Below are positions 34,638 through 41,483 of a stretch of 64,000 nucleotides of DNA, one piece after another. Position numbers and translations under genes: made by a program. Source of the DNA: Candidatus Hydrogenedentota bacterium (GTDB lineage Bacteria; Hydrogenedentota; Hydrogenedentia; Hydrogenedentales; CAILVY01); assembly GCA_029565395.1 (NCBI GenBank), contig JAKQOG010000020.1, forward strand, positions 1 through 64,000. Reading direction: 5' to 3'. The notes under the pieces are model-generated. The model was not told the DNA's origin. It searched no databases and was given only the letters and a program-made list of their open reading frames with translations. The number at the start of each line of letters is the position of its first letter. Within the stretch, counting starts at the first letter, position 1.

Positions 34638-36482
34638 ATGAGAATTTCTTTAAAAGGTATCCTTTCGGTTGTGTTGATGCTGATCATGGCAAATGTTTTA
34701 GCAGCAGAAAGCATGACTCCAATCGGCTTGAGCGATATCAAGGTCGCAGGCGAGATTGGACGGCGGATTGACCTCACCATCAACAATAATTTACTCGCGC
34801 TTGACACCGAAAACGCCTTCCTTGTTCCATTTCGCCAGCGCAACCAGGAATCGGGGTATATTGGCTTGGGCAAACTCATCGATGCCACCGTAAAATTCGC
34901 GGCATACAGCAAGAACGAAAAAGTGCTGGCGCTAAAAAAGCATCTCGTTGGGGAAGCAATCAAAACGCAGGAACCGGATGGATATATTGGCATTCTGATT
35001 CCCAAAAGCCGTTTGTGGGGTGTGTACGACATCCACGAAATGTCCTATCTGGTGTTGGGATTGACCAACGACTATAAATATTTTGGCGAGGAGGCGTCTC
35101 TGGCGGCGGCAAAGAAATTGGCCGATTTCATCATTACCACGTGGTCGGCGGAGCCTTCGCGGATTCCAGGAGGCACGGGACAGCGCGCTAACATGTATGG
35201 CGTCACCACAGGGCTGGATGGGGCACTGTTAACGCTCTACGAACAAACAAAAGACCAGAAATACCGGGACTTTTGCGTCAACTCCGCGCAATACAAGCTG
35301 GCGAACTGGAATTCGGCCATCAAAATGGACGAACCGGGTAAACCCTATAACATGGATGACGAACGGCATGCGTATATCTTCATGTGCCTGTGCGTGGCGC
35401 AGGTGCAGTTGTACATGCAGCAGCCCGATCCGAAGTTGCTGACACAGACTCAGCAAGCCCTGGATTTCATGACGCGCCAAGACGGGGTGTTGATCTCCGG
35501 CTCGTGCAGTTTGCAGGAAGCATGGCATGACAGTCAGGTGGGCAGCGGAAATGTAAGCGAAAGTTGCGCCACGGCCTATCTGACACGCCTGATGGATCGC
35601 ATGCTTCGGATCACGGGCGATCCGCAATTCGGCAACATCATGGAGCGGGCCATCTATAATGCGTTGTTCGCCGCTGAATCGCCCGATGGCCGGTCACTCC
35701 GCTATTTTTGCGCTCTTGAGGGTAGTCGCACCTATTTTGATCGCGACACCTTCTGCTGTCCGAATAACTATCGGCGCATCATGGCCGAATTGCCCGCCAT
35801 GATCTGCTATAAAGTGAATGATGGCGTGGCAGTCAATCTCTATACGGAATCCACAGCAAAGGTTGATTTGGGTGAGGGCCGTAGCATCACTATTCAACAA
35901 GAAACGGATTACCCGGCATCAGGCCTCGTAAAAATCATCGTAACCCCCTCCGAGACGATGGAATTCCCCTTGAGCCTGCGCATGCCGGGCTGGTGTCCGA
36001 AGATCCAACTCACCATTAACTGCGAAACACCCATCGACGTTCCTTCCCGCAAAGACTTTTATACGATTCACCGCATCTGGAAACCGGGAGATTCCGTTAC
36101 GCTCGACATGGCCATGTCCTGGCGATTCGTGCGTGGGCGGAAGTCACAAGAGGGACGCGCGGCGTTAATGCGCGGTCCAGTGGTCTACTGCATCGGAACC
36201 GCCCACAACGCCGAACTGCTAAAGAAATACGACACGCCAAACGACCTGATCCTTGATCCCGCCTCACTCGGCACACCGATCCCCGACACGTCCGTTCGTC
36301 CGGATGGATTAAAAATCACGGCAAAGGCCTGGCCGCCGAAAAGCGAAACCAAGGACGCCGCCCCACTCGACGTGGTGTTGACCGAATTCGTGGATCCAAG
36401 TTGCATCACCACCTATTTCCGCCTGCCGGATCTGACCAACGCCGTGGACGATGAATTGATAAATAAACAACCTGAGAAATAA
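34638..36482 (+). CDS. GH127/GH146-type beta-L-arabinofuranosidase (DUF1680)
   Basis: The 614-residue secreted enzyme starts at ATG 34638 after TTAGGAG and has a signal peptide ending ANVLAA. It probably releases beta-L-arabinofuranose. The characterised family uses a Cys nucleophile held by zinc with ligands in the pattern Glu-x-Cys and Cys-Cys. Here Glu308-x-Cys310 (SESCA) and Cys373-Cys374 (FCCPNN) are in place, so all four residues are present. The first two-thirds is an (alpha/alpha)6 barrel (KLIDATVKFAAY, MYGVTTGLDGALL, NIMERAIYNALF), followed by beta domains (SLRMPGW, RGPVVYC). The family's usual CCPPN is CCPNN here. The gene stands alone with its own promoter, flanked by two copies of a dispersed repeat. 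Confidence 0.85.
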   Translation: MRISLKGILSVVLMLIMANVLAAESMTPIGLSDIKVAGEIGRRIDLTINNNLLALDTENAFLVPFRQRNQESGYIGLGKLIDATVKFAAYSKNEKVLALKKHLVGEAIKTQEPDGYIGILIPKSRLWGVYDIHEMSYLVLGLTNDYKYFGEEASLAAAKKLADFIITTWSAEPSRIPGGTGQRANMYGVTTGLDGALLTLYEQTKDQKYRDFCVNSAQYKLANWNSAIKMDEPGKPYNMDDERHAYIFMCLCVAQVQLYMQQPDPKLLTQTQQALDFMTRQDGVLISGSCSLQEAWHDSQVGSGNVSESCATAYLTRLMDRMLRITGDPQFGNIMERAIYNALFAAESPDGRSLRYFCALEGSRTYFDRDTFCCPNNYRRIMAELPAMICYKVNDGVAVNLYTESTAKVDLGEGRSITIQQETDYPASGLVKIIVTPSETMEFPLSLRMPGWCPKIQLTINCETPIDVPSRKDFYTIHRIWKPGDSVTLDMAMSWRFVRGRKSQEGRAALMRGPVVYCIGTAHNAELLKKYDTPNDLILDPASLGTPIPDTSVRPDGLKITAKAWPPKSETKDAAPLDVVLTEFVDPSCITTYFRLPDLTNAVDDELINKQPEK

Positions 36483-36515
36483 TCCATATATTTCAACATC
36501 CGTTTTGTATGTTTG

Positions 36516-36560
36516 TCATTGCGAGTTACCCACCGCCTTCGGCGGCGATTCGCAGAAGAA
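36516..36560. repeat. GC-rich hairpin family, copy 1 (others at 36681-36720 and 36945-36993)
   Basis: The common core is AGTTrCCCnCCgCC, a short loop, then GGCGG, followed by a purine-rich GAAGAAA. Copy 1 starts TCATTGCGAGTTACCC. Copy 2 (36681-36720) has CAGTTGCCCACCCGCC. Copy 3 is inverted and has a further pairing of AGTTGCC with GGCAACT (36950-36984). Copies 1 and 3 share TCATTGCrAGTT on opposite strands. Confidence 0.6.
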
Positions 36561-36576
36561 AGTAAAATGCGAGGTT

Positions 36577-36660
36577 GGGAGGGCGAGGCTCCTGCCGAGC
36601 CGTCAGAACAAGATCAACAAGGCATATTTTTTTACGGCTCGGCAGGAGCCTCGCCCTCCC
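36577..36660. repeat. Dispersed inverted-repeat element, perfect 26-bp arms
   Basis: GGGAGGGCGAGGCTCCTGCC... (36577-36602) pairs without mismatch with 36635-36660 around a 32-nt loop. A degenerate copy occurs at 34304-34431. It looks like a REP/BIME-type palindromic element. No RAYT transposase gene is in the window. Confidence 0.8.
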
Positions 36661-36743
36661 GATCATGGCCACTTTCTTAGCAGTTGCCCACCCGCCGCAG
36701 GCGGGGTGAATGAGGAAGAAACACCTAAACGCGTCCACGCGGC

Positions 36744-36791
36744 TATCGGTATCGCTATCGCTATCGGTATCGCTATCGGTATCGCTATCGT
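36744..36791. repeat. Hexamer tandem array TATCGN
   Basis: Eight uninterrupted hexamers read TATCG followed by G, C, C, G, C, G, C, T. The array is noncoding; the apparent Asp-Ser-Asp-Thr peptide of the minus strand has no initiation site. Confidence 0.8.
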
Positions 36792-36864
36792 ATTCCCCAT
36801 TATATCTGCTTCCCCTCCTTCCACCGTATCCAATTGGTCCTATCGGTCCTATCGGTCTTATTCT

Positions 36865-36909
36865 CCCAGACTTCCCAGACTTCCCAGACTTCCCAGATTT
36901 CCCAGATTT
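36865..36909. repeat. 9-bp tandem array CCCAGACTT
   Basis: Three units of CCCAGACTT and two of CCCAGATTT run head to tail, followed by a diverged sixth. Just upstream, two TCCTATCGG units (36838-36855) are in the same 9-bp phase. The period of nine would preserve a frame, but no gene is supported. Confidence 0.8.
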
Positions 36910-37011
36910 CCCACCGGTTTGCATCCTCTGCCGTTTTGTGTTTCTAAGGAGTTGCCCGCCCGCCGGAAGGCGGAGGGGGCAACTTGCAATGATAATGTAA
37001 TAAACAGTGTC

Positions 37012-38238
37012 TTACTCTTTCTTTAAACGAAACGTCTGCTGCTTAATGCACTGATCAACCGTTCCATACACATCATCGCTGCCCAAGTGGCCAATGCACA
37101 CAATCCGTCCGTCGGCTAGTTGAAGAGCTTTGGGATAATAGTATGTGCCAAGCGGTTTGCCATCCACCATTAATTTGTTCCATGTTTTGCCCATGTCAGT
37201 CGACCAGTGTGACTCACCGGTAGCCAGATGAAGTATCACGCCTTCGCGCGTCAGAAGTATGCACGGATAACCGCTGTGCGGGAAAGGAGCGGGCTCGCAT
37301 TCCCCAGGCATGAACGTATCTCCCTGCTTGCGGACGATACTCTGCATTCGATCACTGTACCAATAGGACTCCGGCGGATTGGGTCCCATTTTCGCAGCCC
37401 GAGGGGGCATATCGGTTTTATGATCCGGGTAATGCTCCGTGCGGTGTATCCAGAACAAATCACCATTGGGCAGTTCACAAAAATCACTCTCTTCGCACAC
37501 GCCCACGCTGGCAGGCATGATAACAATTGGCGGACCCCACGTCTTGCCCTTGTCGGAGGAGATGAACATCATTTTGGTCATGTTGGGAAGCATTCCCTCG
37601 TAGCCGCCCGCAAATACGGGATCGTTTCGTTTTCCGGCGGCGGTGTCACCCCGCTTCCAACACCCTGCAAATAGAATCAGGCGTCCGTCGCGAAGGGGAC
37701 GAAGCAGCGTAGGCCATGTTCTATACTCTTCGGCTGGCAAAAAGAAAATTTTCTCGCTCCAGGTTTTTCCTCCATCCGTGGAGCGCACCACGTATCCGGA
37801 ATCCTTCATATCACTCGAAGGCCACACGGGCCGCACCAGCGTGCTCTCGGACAATACCGCCATGCCACGGCAGCCATCGGTGGATACCGTGTACCCGCCC
37901 ATCATTCCCGAATCCGGTGCAGGTGTTGTCGACGTCAGCACGGTCCAGGTGTCTCCGCCATCCTGCGAACCAAGGACTGGTACACTGGAAACAGGCTTGT
38001 CCTTGGGGCCGGTAATCTGGCGGAAATCGCAACATAGGGTTCCATTGGGCAATTGCCATAACCCGACCCAGGAGGTGTACCCCGGCGTCTCTGGCGAGTG
38101 ATAGATCGTTTTATCCACAAAGTCCGTGACCTGGACCTGGACGTTATGTTGCGGTTCCTGCGCCATGCATAGGGAGCTTCCCATTACCAAAGCAATGAGA
38201 CATATCACAATAATATTCACGCGATTAAAAGTTCTCAC
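37012..38238 (-). CDS. Secreted sialidase-like BNR-repeat protein, copy 1
   Basis: The 408-residue protein most likely starts at GTG 38238, 8 nt after AAGGAG; the in-frame ATG at 38265 has no SD and lies upstream of it. A signal peptide follows (NIIVICLIALVMGSSLCMA). Asp-box motifs of the S-x-D-x-G-x-T-W type recur (STDGGKTW, SSDKGKTW, STDMGKTW), defining a six-bladed sialidase fold. FPHSGYP and LGSDDVYG recur at matching places in the neighbour at 38308, so the two are tandem paralogues 69 bp apart. Asp boxes are structural; the arginine triad of true sialidases is not certain by eye. It may act on sialic acids or on other acidic or sulfated sugars. Confidence 0.8.
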   Translation of the reverse strand: MRTFNRVNIIVICLIALVMGSSLCMAQEPQHNVQVQVTDFVDKTIYHSPETPGYTSWVGLWQLPNGTLCCDFRQITGPKDKPVSSVPVLGSQDGGDTWTVLTSTTPAPDSGMMGGYTVSTDGCRGMAVLSESTLVRPVWPSSDMKDSGYVVRSTDGGKTWSEKIFFLPAEEYRTWPTLLRPLRDGRLILFAGCWKRGDTAAGKRNDPVFAGGYEGMLPNMTKMMFISSDKGKTWGPPIVIMPASVGVCEESDFCELPNGDLFWIHRTEHYPDHKTDMPPRAAKMGPNPPESYWYSDRMQSIVRKQGDTFMPGECEPAPFPHSGYPCILLTREGVILHLATGESHWSTDMGKTWNKLMVDGKPLGTYYYPKALQLADGRIVCIGHLGSDDVYGTVDQCIKQQTFRLKKE

Positions 38239-38307
38239 AACAGGAATCTCCTTGTTATCGAGCATGGTTCCAAGGAACGAAAAACACTGGCGGGAATTAA
38301 TCCCGCT

Positions 38308-39489
38308 CTATTTTTTTTCCAACTGAAAACTATCCATTACGATCGATTGGTCGACCGCACCATAGGCATCGTCGCTGCCGATGTGGCTGAAAACGAAGAT
38401 CCGGCCGTCGCGCCCCTGAACCGCGTGAGGATAATAGGCGGAACCGGGGACATCGAGTTGCTGCCAGGTTTTTCCGGCATCATTGGTATAGTGGATGCCG
38501 GAACTTGCCACATGCAGAATCGGCCCTTCCTTCGTGGCGAGCAATTCGGGATGGCCGCTGTGCGGGAACGGCGCAGGGCCTGCCTCGCCGGGCGTCCATA
38601 AATCGCCGGATTTCTTCAAAAGCCCTTGCCAGCGCGCTTCTGCTTTTAATTCCGGAACCCGGCGCCGGAATACACACAACAGATCACCGTTGGATAATTC
38701 CGCCACATCGTACTCTTCCCCGCCCCAGTTATTATGATATTTTTCTGGAACCACCTGAATGGGTTCAGACCATGTCTTTCCCTGATCTTTCGACACCGTC
38801 AACAACGGCTCCAACCGATCCCCGCATTCTTTCATGCTGATGCTGTTGGCCGGTGCATACACAATGCCGCCAACGATCAGGATGCGCCCATCACGCAATA
38901 CACGGATGCGCTTGGGAAAGGTGAAATATTTCTTGGGATCTAAAAATACCTCGGGCGGCCCCCAGGTTTTGGAACCATCTGTGGATCGCTGTAGGTATCC
39001 CGTCTGCGGCAGTTCGGGATTGTACGGCAAATAATTTCCCCAAACACCCCGTAAAATCGAACCATCCGGCAGCGCAACCTCCGGTTCGCACGTGGCGCCA
39101 TTCATGCAGGTCTTAAACGGATCGGCACTGACCTGTTCCCATGTCTTGCCCGAATCCGTCGACCGCAGATGGACATTCCGCAGATCGAGTCCCGTCATGT
39201 CATAGGCAGGTCTTCCCGGTGGCGGCCAGTTCAACTTCTCCTGCACCTCCTTCGGGGCCTGCGGACGCCCCTCAAGCGGCCCTGTCGCCTGCGTAAAGCT
39301 CACCATCATGCTGCCGTCCGGCATGGTCCATGCCCCCACCCAACACGTGAATCCCGGCGTCTGCGGCGAGTGATAAATGGTCTGGCGCTGGTGATCCACC
39401 GCAATGAATTCGTCCGCTACGGCATTTAGGGCAAGCACAACAAGGATGAATACTAAACACAACAAAAGTTGTGAAAACGGCAATCTCAT
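38308..39489 (-). CDS. Secreted sialidase-like BNR-repeat protein, copy 2
   Basis: The 393-residue protein starts at ATG 39489 (MRLPFS) at 8 nt from AAGGA; the ATG at 39495 would be only 2 nt from it. It has a signal peptide (LLLCLVFILVVLALNAVA). The opening QTIYHSPQTPGFTCWVG repeats the KTIYHSPETPGYTSWVG region of the gene at 37012, and the end (GSDDAYGAVDQS) also matches. Asp boxes STDSGKTW, STDGSKTW, SKDQGKTW and a final NDAGKTW mark the propeller. The gene is first in a two-gene minus-strand run and is divergent from the HigBA pair. An exo-glycosidase role is plausible; the substrate is unknown. Confidence 0.8.
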   Translation of the reverse strand: MRLPFSQLLLCLVFILVVLALNAVADEFIAVDHQRQTIYHSPQTPGFTCWVGAWTMPDGSMMVSFTQATGPLEGRPQAPKEVQEKLNWPPPGRPAYDMTGLDLRNVHLRSTDSGKTWEQVSADPFKTCMNGATCEPEVALPDGSILRGVWGNYLPYNPELPQTGYLQRSTDGSKTWGPPEVFLDPKKYFTFPKRIRVLRDGRILIVGGIVYAPANSISMKECGDRLEPLLTVSKDQGKTWSEPIQVVPEKYHNNWGGEEYDVAELSNGDLLCVFRRRVPELKAEARWQGLLKKSGDLWTPGEAGPAPFPHSGHPELLATKEGPILHVASSGIHYTNDAGKTWQQLDVPGSAYYPHAVQGRDGRIFVFSHIGSDDAYGAVDQSIVMDSFQLEKK

Positions 39490-39598
39490 TATCATTTTCC
39501 TTACAATTCATTTATACCTAAGTATAGAAAAGAAATTTATCACCAAAGGGCATCTTAGGGCGAATGTCACAAATATCGCAAATGGCAACTATATGTAC

Positions 39599-39627
39599 TT
39601 GACAACATATGTCTTCGATGTCATAAT
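39599..39627 (+). promoter_or_regulatory. Strong sigma70 promoter of higBA
   Basis: A perfect TTGACA (39599-39604) and CATAAT (39622-39627) are 17 bp apart. The expected start, 6-7 nt downstream, falls on or next to the A of the toxin ATG at 39634, and no SD precedes that ATG, so the toxin message may be leaderless. Confidence 0.75.
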
Positions 39628-39635
39628 ATAGACAT
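39618..39635. promoter_or_regulatory. Candidate HigA operator over the -10 box
   Basis: ATGTC (39618-39622) and GACAT (39631-39635) form an inverted repeat with an 8-bp spacer that covers the -10 box and start codon. A further ATGTC at 39609 and GACA at 39601 suggest a second overlapping site. Such placement would allow autorepression by the antitoxin complex. Confidence 0.5.
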
Positions 39636-40002
39636 GAGTTGGTGCGTTGAAATTGACGATGAGTTTGAACCGGAGTTTGATAAGCTGCACGAAGACGTGC
39701 GGATAGAGATTCTGGCCTTGGCTCTTTTACTTGAACAATTCAGGCCGCAGTTGAAGCGGCCCCGCGTTGATACTTTAAATGGCTCTCGCCATGCGAATAT
39801 GAAGGAACTCCGATTCAGCGCCGCTGATGGGGAGTGGCGAGTAGCCTTTGCCTTTGATATCAAACGCAAAGCTATCCTTCTTGTGGCGGGAGACAAATCT
39901 GGTGTCAATGAAAAACAATTCTATAGGGAATTAATCCGAAAAGCCGATGATCGTTTTGACGCCCATCTTGCCCGGCTGAAGAAGCCGCAACAAAGGAATT
40001 AA
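39634..40002 (+). CDS. higB: HigB-family toxin (RelE/Gp49-like mRNA interferase)
   Basis: The 122-residue protein matches the phage-derived Gp49/HigB-like toxin layout, in which the toxin comes first. Conserved-looking stretches are FDKLHEDVRIEILALA (helices), MKELRFSAADGEWRVAFAFD (central strands with Lys and Arg that contact RNA) and AILLVAGDKSGVNEKQFY. The C-terminal helix is basic. By family it cleaves mRNA in the ribosome and is held by HigA. The antitoxin gene follows at 2 bp, with its ribosome site inside the toxin's last codons. The toxin itself lacks an SD, in line with a leaderless start. Length and motifs are complete, so the toxin is probably functional. Confidence 0.85.
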   Translation: MSWCVEIDDEFEPEFDKLHEDVRIEILALALLLEQFRPQLKRPRVDTLNGSRHANMKELRFSAADGEWRVAFAFDIKRKAILLVAGDKSGVNEKQFYRELIRKADDRFDAHLARLKKPQQRN

Positions 40003-40004
40003 TC

Positions 40005-40331
40005 ATGCCTGCGAATATTAAAGACAAAATTAAAACCCTGGGTCCTGCGCAACGCAAGAAGATTGAAGCACGTGCCGCTCAATTAATAAAAGAGGAAATG
40101 ACCTTGCGCGAACTCCGGAGAGCCCGTAAACTCACACAGGTACGCATGGCGAAAAACCTTGGCATTACCCAGGATGGTGTTTCGCGTCTTGAAAAACGCA
40201 GCGATCTCCTGCTTTCCACCCTTCGGAAAACCATTGAAGCCATGGGGGGGAGCCTGTCCATCATCGCCAAGTTCCCCGACCGTGATCCCGTTGTCTTATC
40301 CAGTATCACCGGCGATGAGAACGATAGGTAG
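40005..40331 (+). CDS. higA: HigA-family XRE antitoxin
   Basis: The 108-residue helix-turn-helix antitoxin starts at ATG 40005, 9 nt after AAAGGA. An N-terminal helical part (about 1-40) is followed by the XRE DNA-binding domain: LTQVRMAKNLGITQDGVSRLE (about 45-65), with a recognition helix at GVSRLEKR. The stretch LRKTIEAMGGSLSIIAKF is typical of HigA-type antitoxins paired with Gp49-like toxins. It should neutralise HigB and repress the promoter at 39599. The palindrome over that promoter is the likely target. Confidence 0.88.
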   Translation: MPANIKDKIKTLGPAQRKKIEARAAQLIKEEMTLRELRRARKLTQVRMAKNLGITQDGVSRLEKRSDLLLSTLRKTIEAMGGSLSIIAKFPDRDPVVLSSITGDENDR

Positions 40332-40363
40332 TCACCATGAAGTTAACCAAGTAACACTATGGA

Positions 40364-41308
40364 TCACACCTGCCCGTATTTCCGCGTAAACTCCGCATTC
40401 AGTGCGATTTCGTCCTGATATTGCTGGAACATGCCCACGATGACCGCGTCGGTTTTCTTGATGTTTTCAAAAGCCCATTTGAACGCTTCGCCTACTCTAT
40501 CCTGCGAATCGCATCGGCGGCCTGCCGCGAGAATCTTGAACATAAGGCACGGTTTATCGATCTGCCGGACGATACTGGCCATGCGCGGCGGATCAGATTC
40601 AAAAAATGGCTCGCCGAAGGTGATCTGGCCAAGTTGCTTTTCCATTTCTTCCCGTGTACGCGTAACATGATGCGCACACGTCATGAAGAAATCGTTTTCC
40701 CAGCCCTCATCGGCCATGCGCTTGATATTATCGGGATTATGGGCCGAAACACCCGCCAACACGCCTTTATCATGGACTTTCTTGACATAATCGTGAACCA
40801 TACCGGCCTTTCCCGCACGGAATAGAGAATCGGTGACACCGCCATGGTGGGCAATCGCAAACGGTTTGTATTCCATAACGCGGGACAGATCTGGAGCGCC
40901 GGGGTTTCCGGAATTCAGACACAGAAACTGAAGCTTGGTGTCCGTCTTCCACAATATCTCCAACACCTTCTCGATCTTTTCCGTAAGATCGAATTGGAAC
41001 GTGTTGATCCCCTGCGCTTCGGAGTGTTTTAGAAAATCAACCGTCCGTTCAACGGTGTAATATTCTCGCATGTGAACGGACAGGTTGCTGGTGGCATGCG
41101 AATATCCCCCGATAGGATTGTATCCCGAAATAAGCCGCGTCACGGCATAATTGCCGAGTTGAATGGTGGGCAGAAGTTCAGTGGGTTTTGCAGGCGCATC
41201 CTGAGCGTTTGCAGTGCCCACTACGGCCGCCATGGCAGCGGTACAAAAGCCCGCCTGCCCCATAAACTCCCGGCGATTCACACATTTGTGACTCTGTTTC
41301 TTGTTCAT
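40364..41308 (-). CDS. Tat-exported TIM-barrel protein, aldo/keto reductase-like
   Basis: The 314-residue protein starts at ATG 41308 after AAAGGAGG. It carries a twin-arginine signal (NRREFMGQAGF, then an Ala-rich region cut near ANA). The mature part begins VTRLISGYNPIGGYSH, which resembles the first strand and loop of aldo/keto reductases, and continues with GINTFQFDLT, LQFLCLNSG, FAIAHHG, GVLAGVSAHNPDNI and AVIVGMFQQ, in barrel order. The Asp-Tyr-Lys-His set of classical reductases is not clear. Tat export implies folding with a cofactor before export. It is convergent with higA and 175 bp from the sensor kinase. The family is common in planctomycete-type genomes, as far as I recall; its reaction is unknown. 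Confidence 0.7.
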   Translation of the reverse strand: MNKKQSHKCVNRREFMGQAGFCTAAMAAVVGTANAQDAPAKPTELLPTIQLGNYAVTRLISGYNPIGGYSHATSNLSVHMREYYTVERTVDFLKHSEAQGINTFQFDLTEKIEKVLEILWKTDTKLQFLCLNSGNPGAPDLSRVMEYKPFAIAHHGGVTDSLFRAGKAGMVHDYVKKVHDKGVLAGVSAHNPDNIKRMADEGWENDFFMTCAHHVTRTREEMEKQLGQITFGEPFFESDPPRMASIVRQIDKPCLMFKILAAGRRCDSQDRVGEAFKWAFENIKKTDAVIVGMFQQYQDEIALNAEFTRKYGQV

Positions 41309-41483
41309 CCCATCCTCCTTTTTTAGAATGGCTTAGTTATCTTATCATCGTTGATGACCTGTAACAAGAAGGAGACGCCATAACTGGTCCTTGTCCCGCT
41401 GATTGAATCCATTTTGTTATTGGCCGTCCCCCTCCGTGGATAGAGAGAAATCGAACCGCATGTTCCACTAATACATCCGGCGC

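Larger units (their letters stand above)
36483..37011. other. Gene-free island built of hairpins and short tandem arrays
   Basis: This 529-bp gap between the GH127 and sialidase genes has open frames on both strands, but their products are pure repeat translations without initiation sites. It holds three related GC-rich hairpins (36516-36560, 36681-36720, 36945-36993), a 26-bp perfect inverted repeat (36577-36660), an 8-unit hexamer array (36744-36791), and 9-bp arrays (36838-36855, 36865-36909). I see no gene and no clear promoter in it. Confidence 0.8.

Noticed and set aside
34304..36660. Composite transposon around GH127
   Set aside because: No transposase, no target duplication seen, and the two copies are poorly matched; kept as a repeat finding only.
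36505..37026. Open frames of 173 and 132 codons across the repeat island
   Set aside because: The products are translations of hairpins and tandem arrays on both strands. No SD and no conserved pattern; noncoding repeats explain them.
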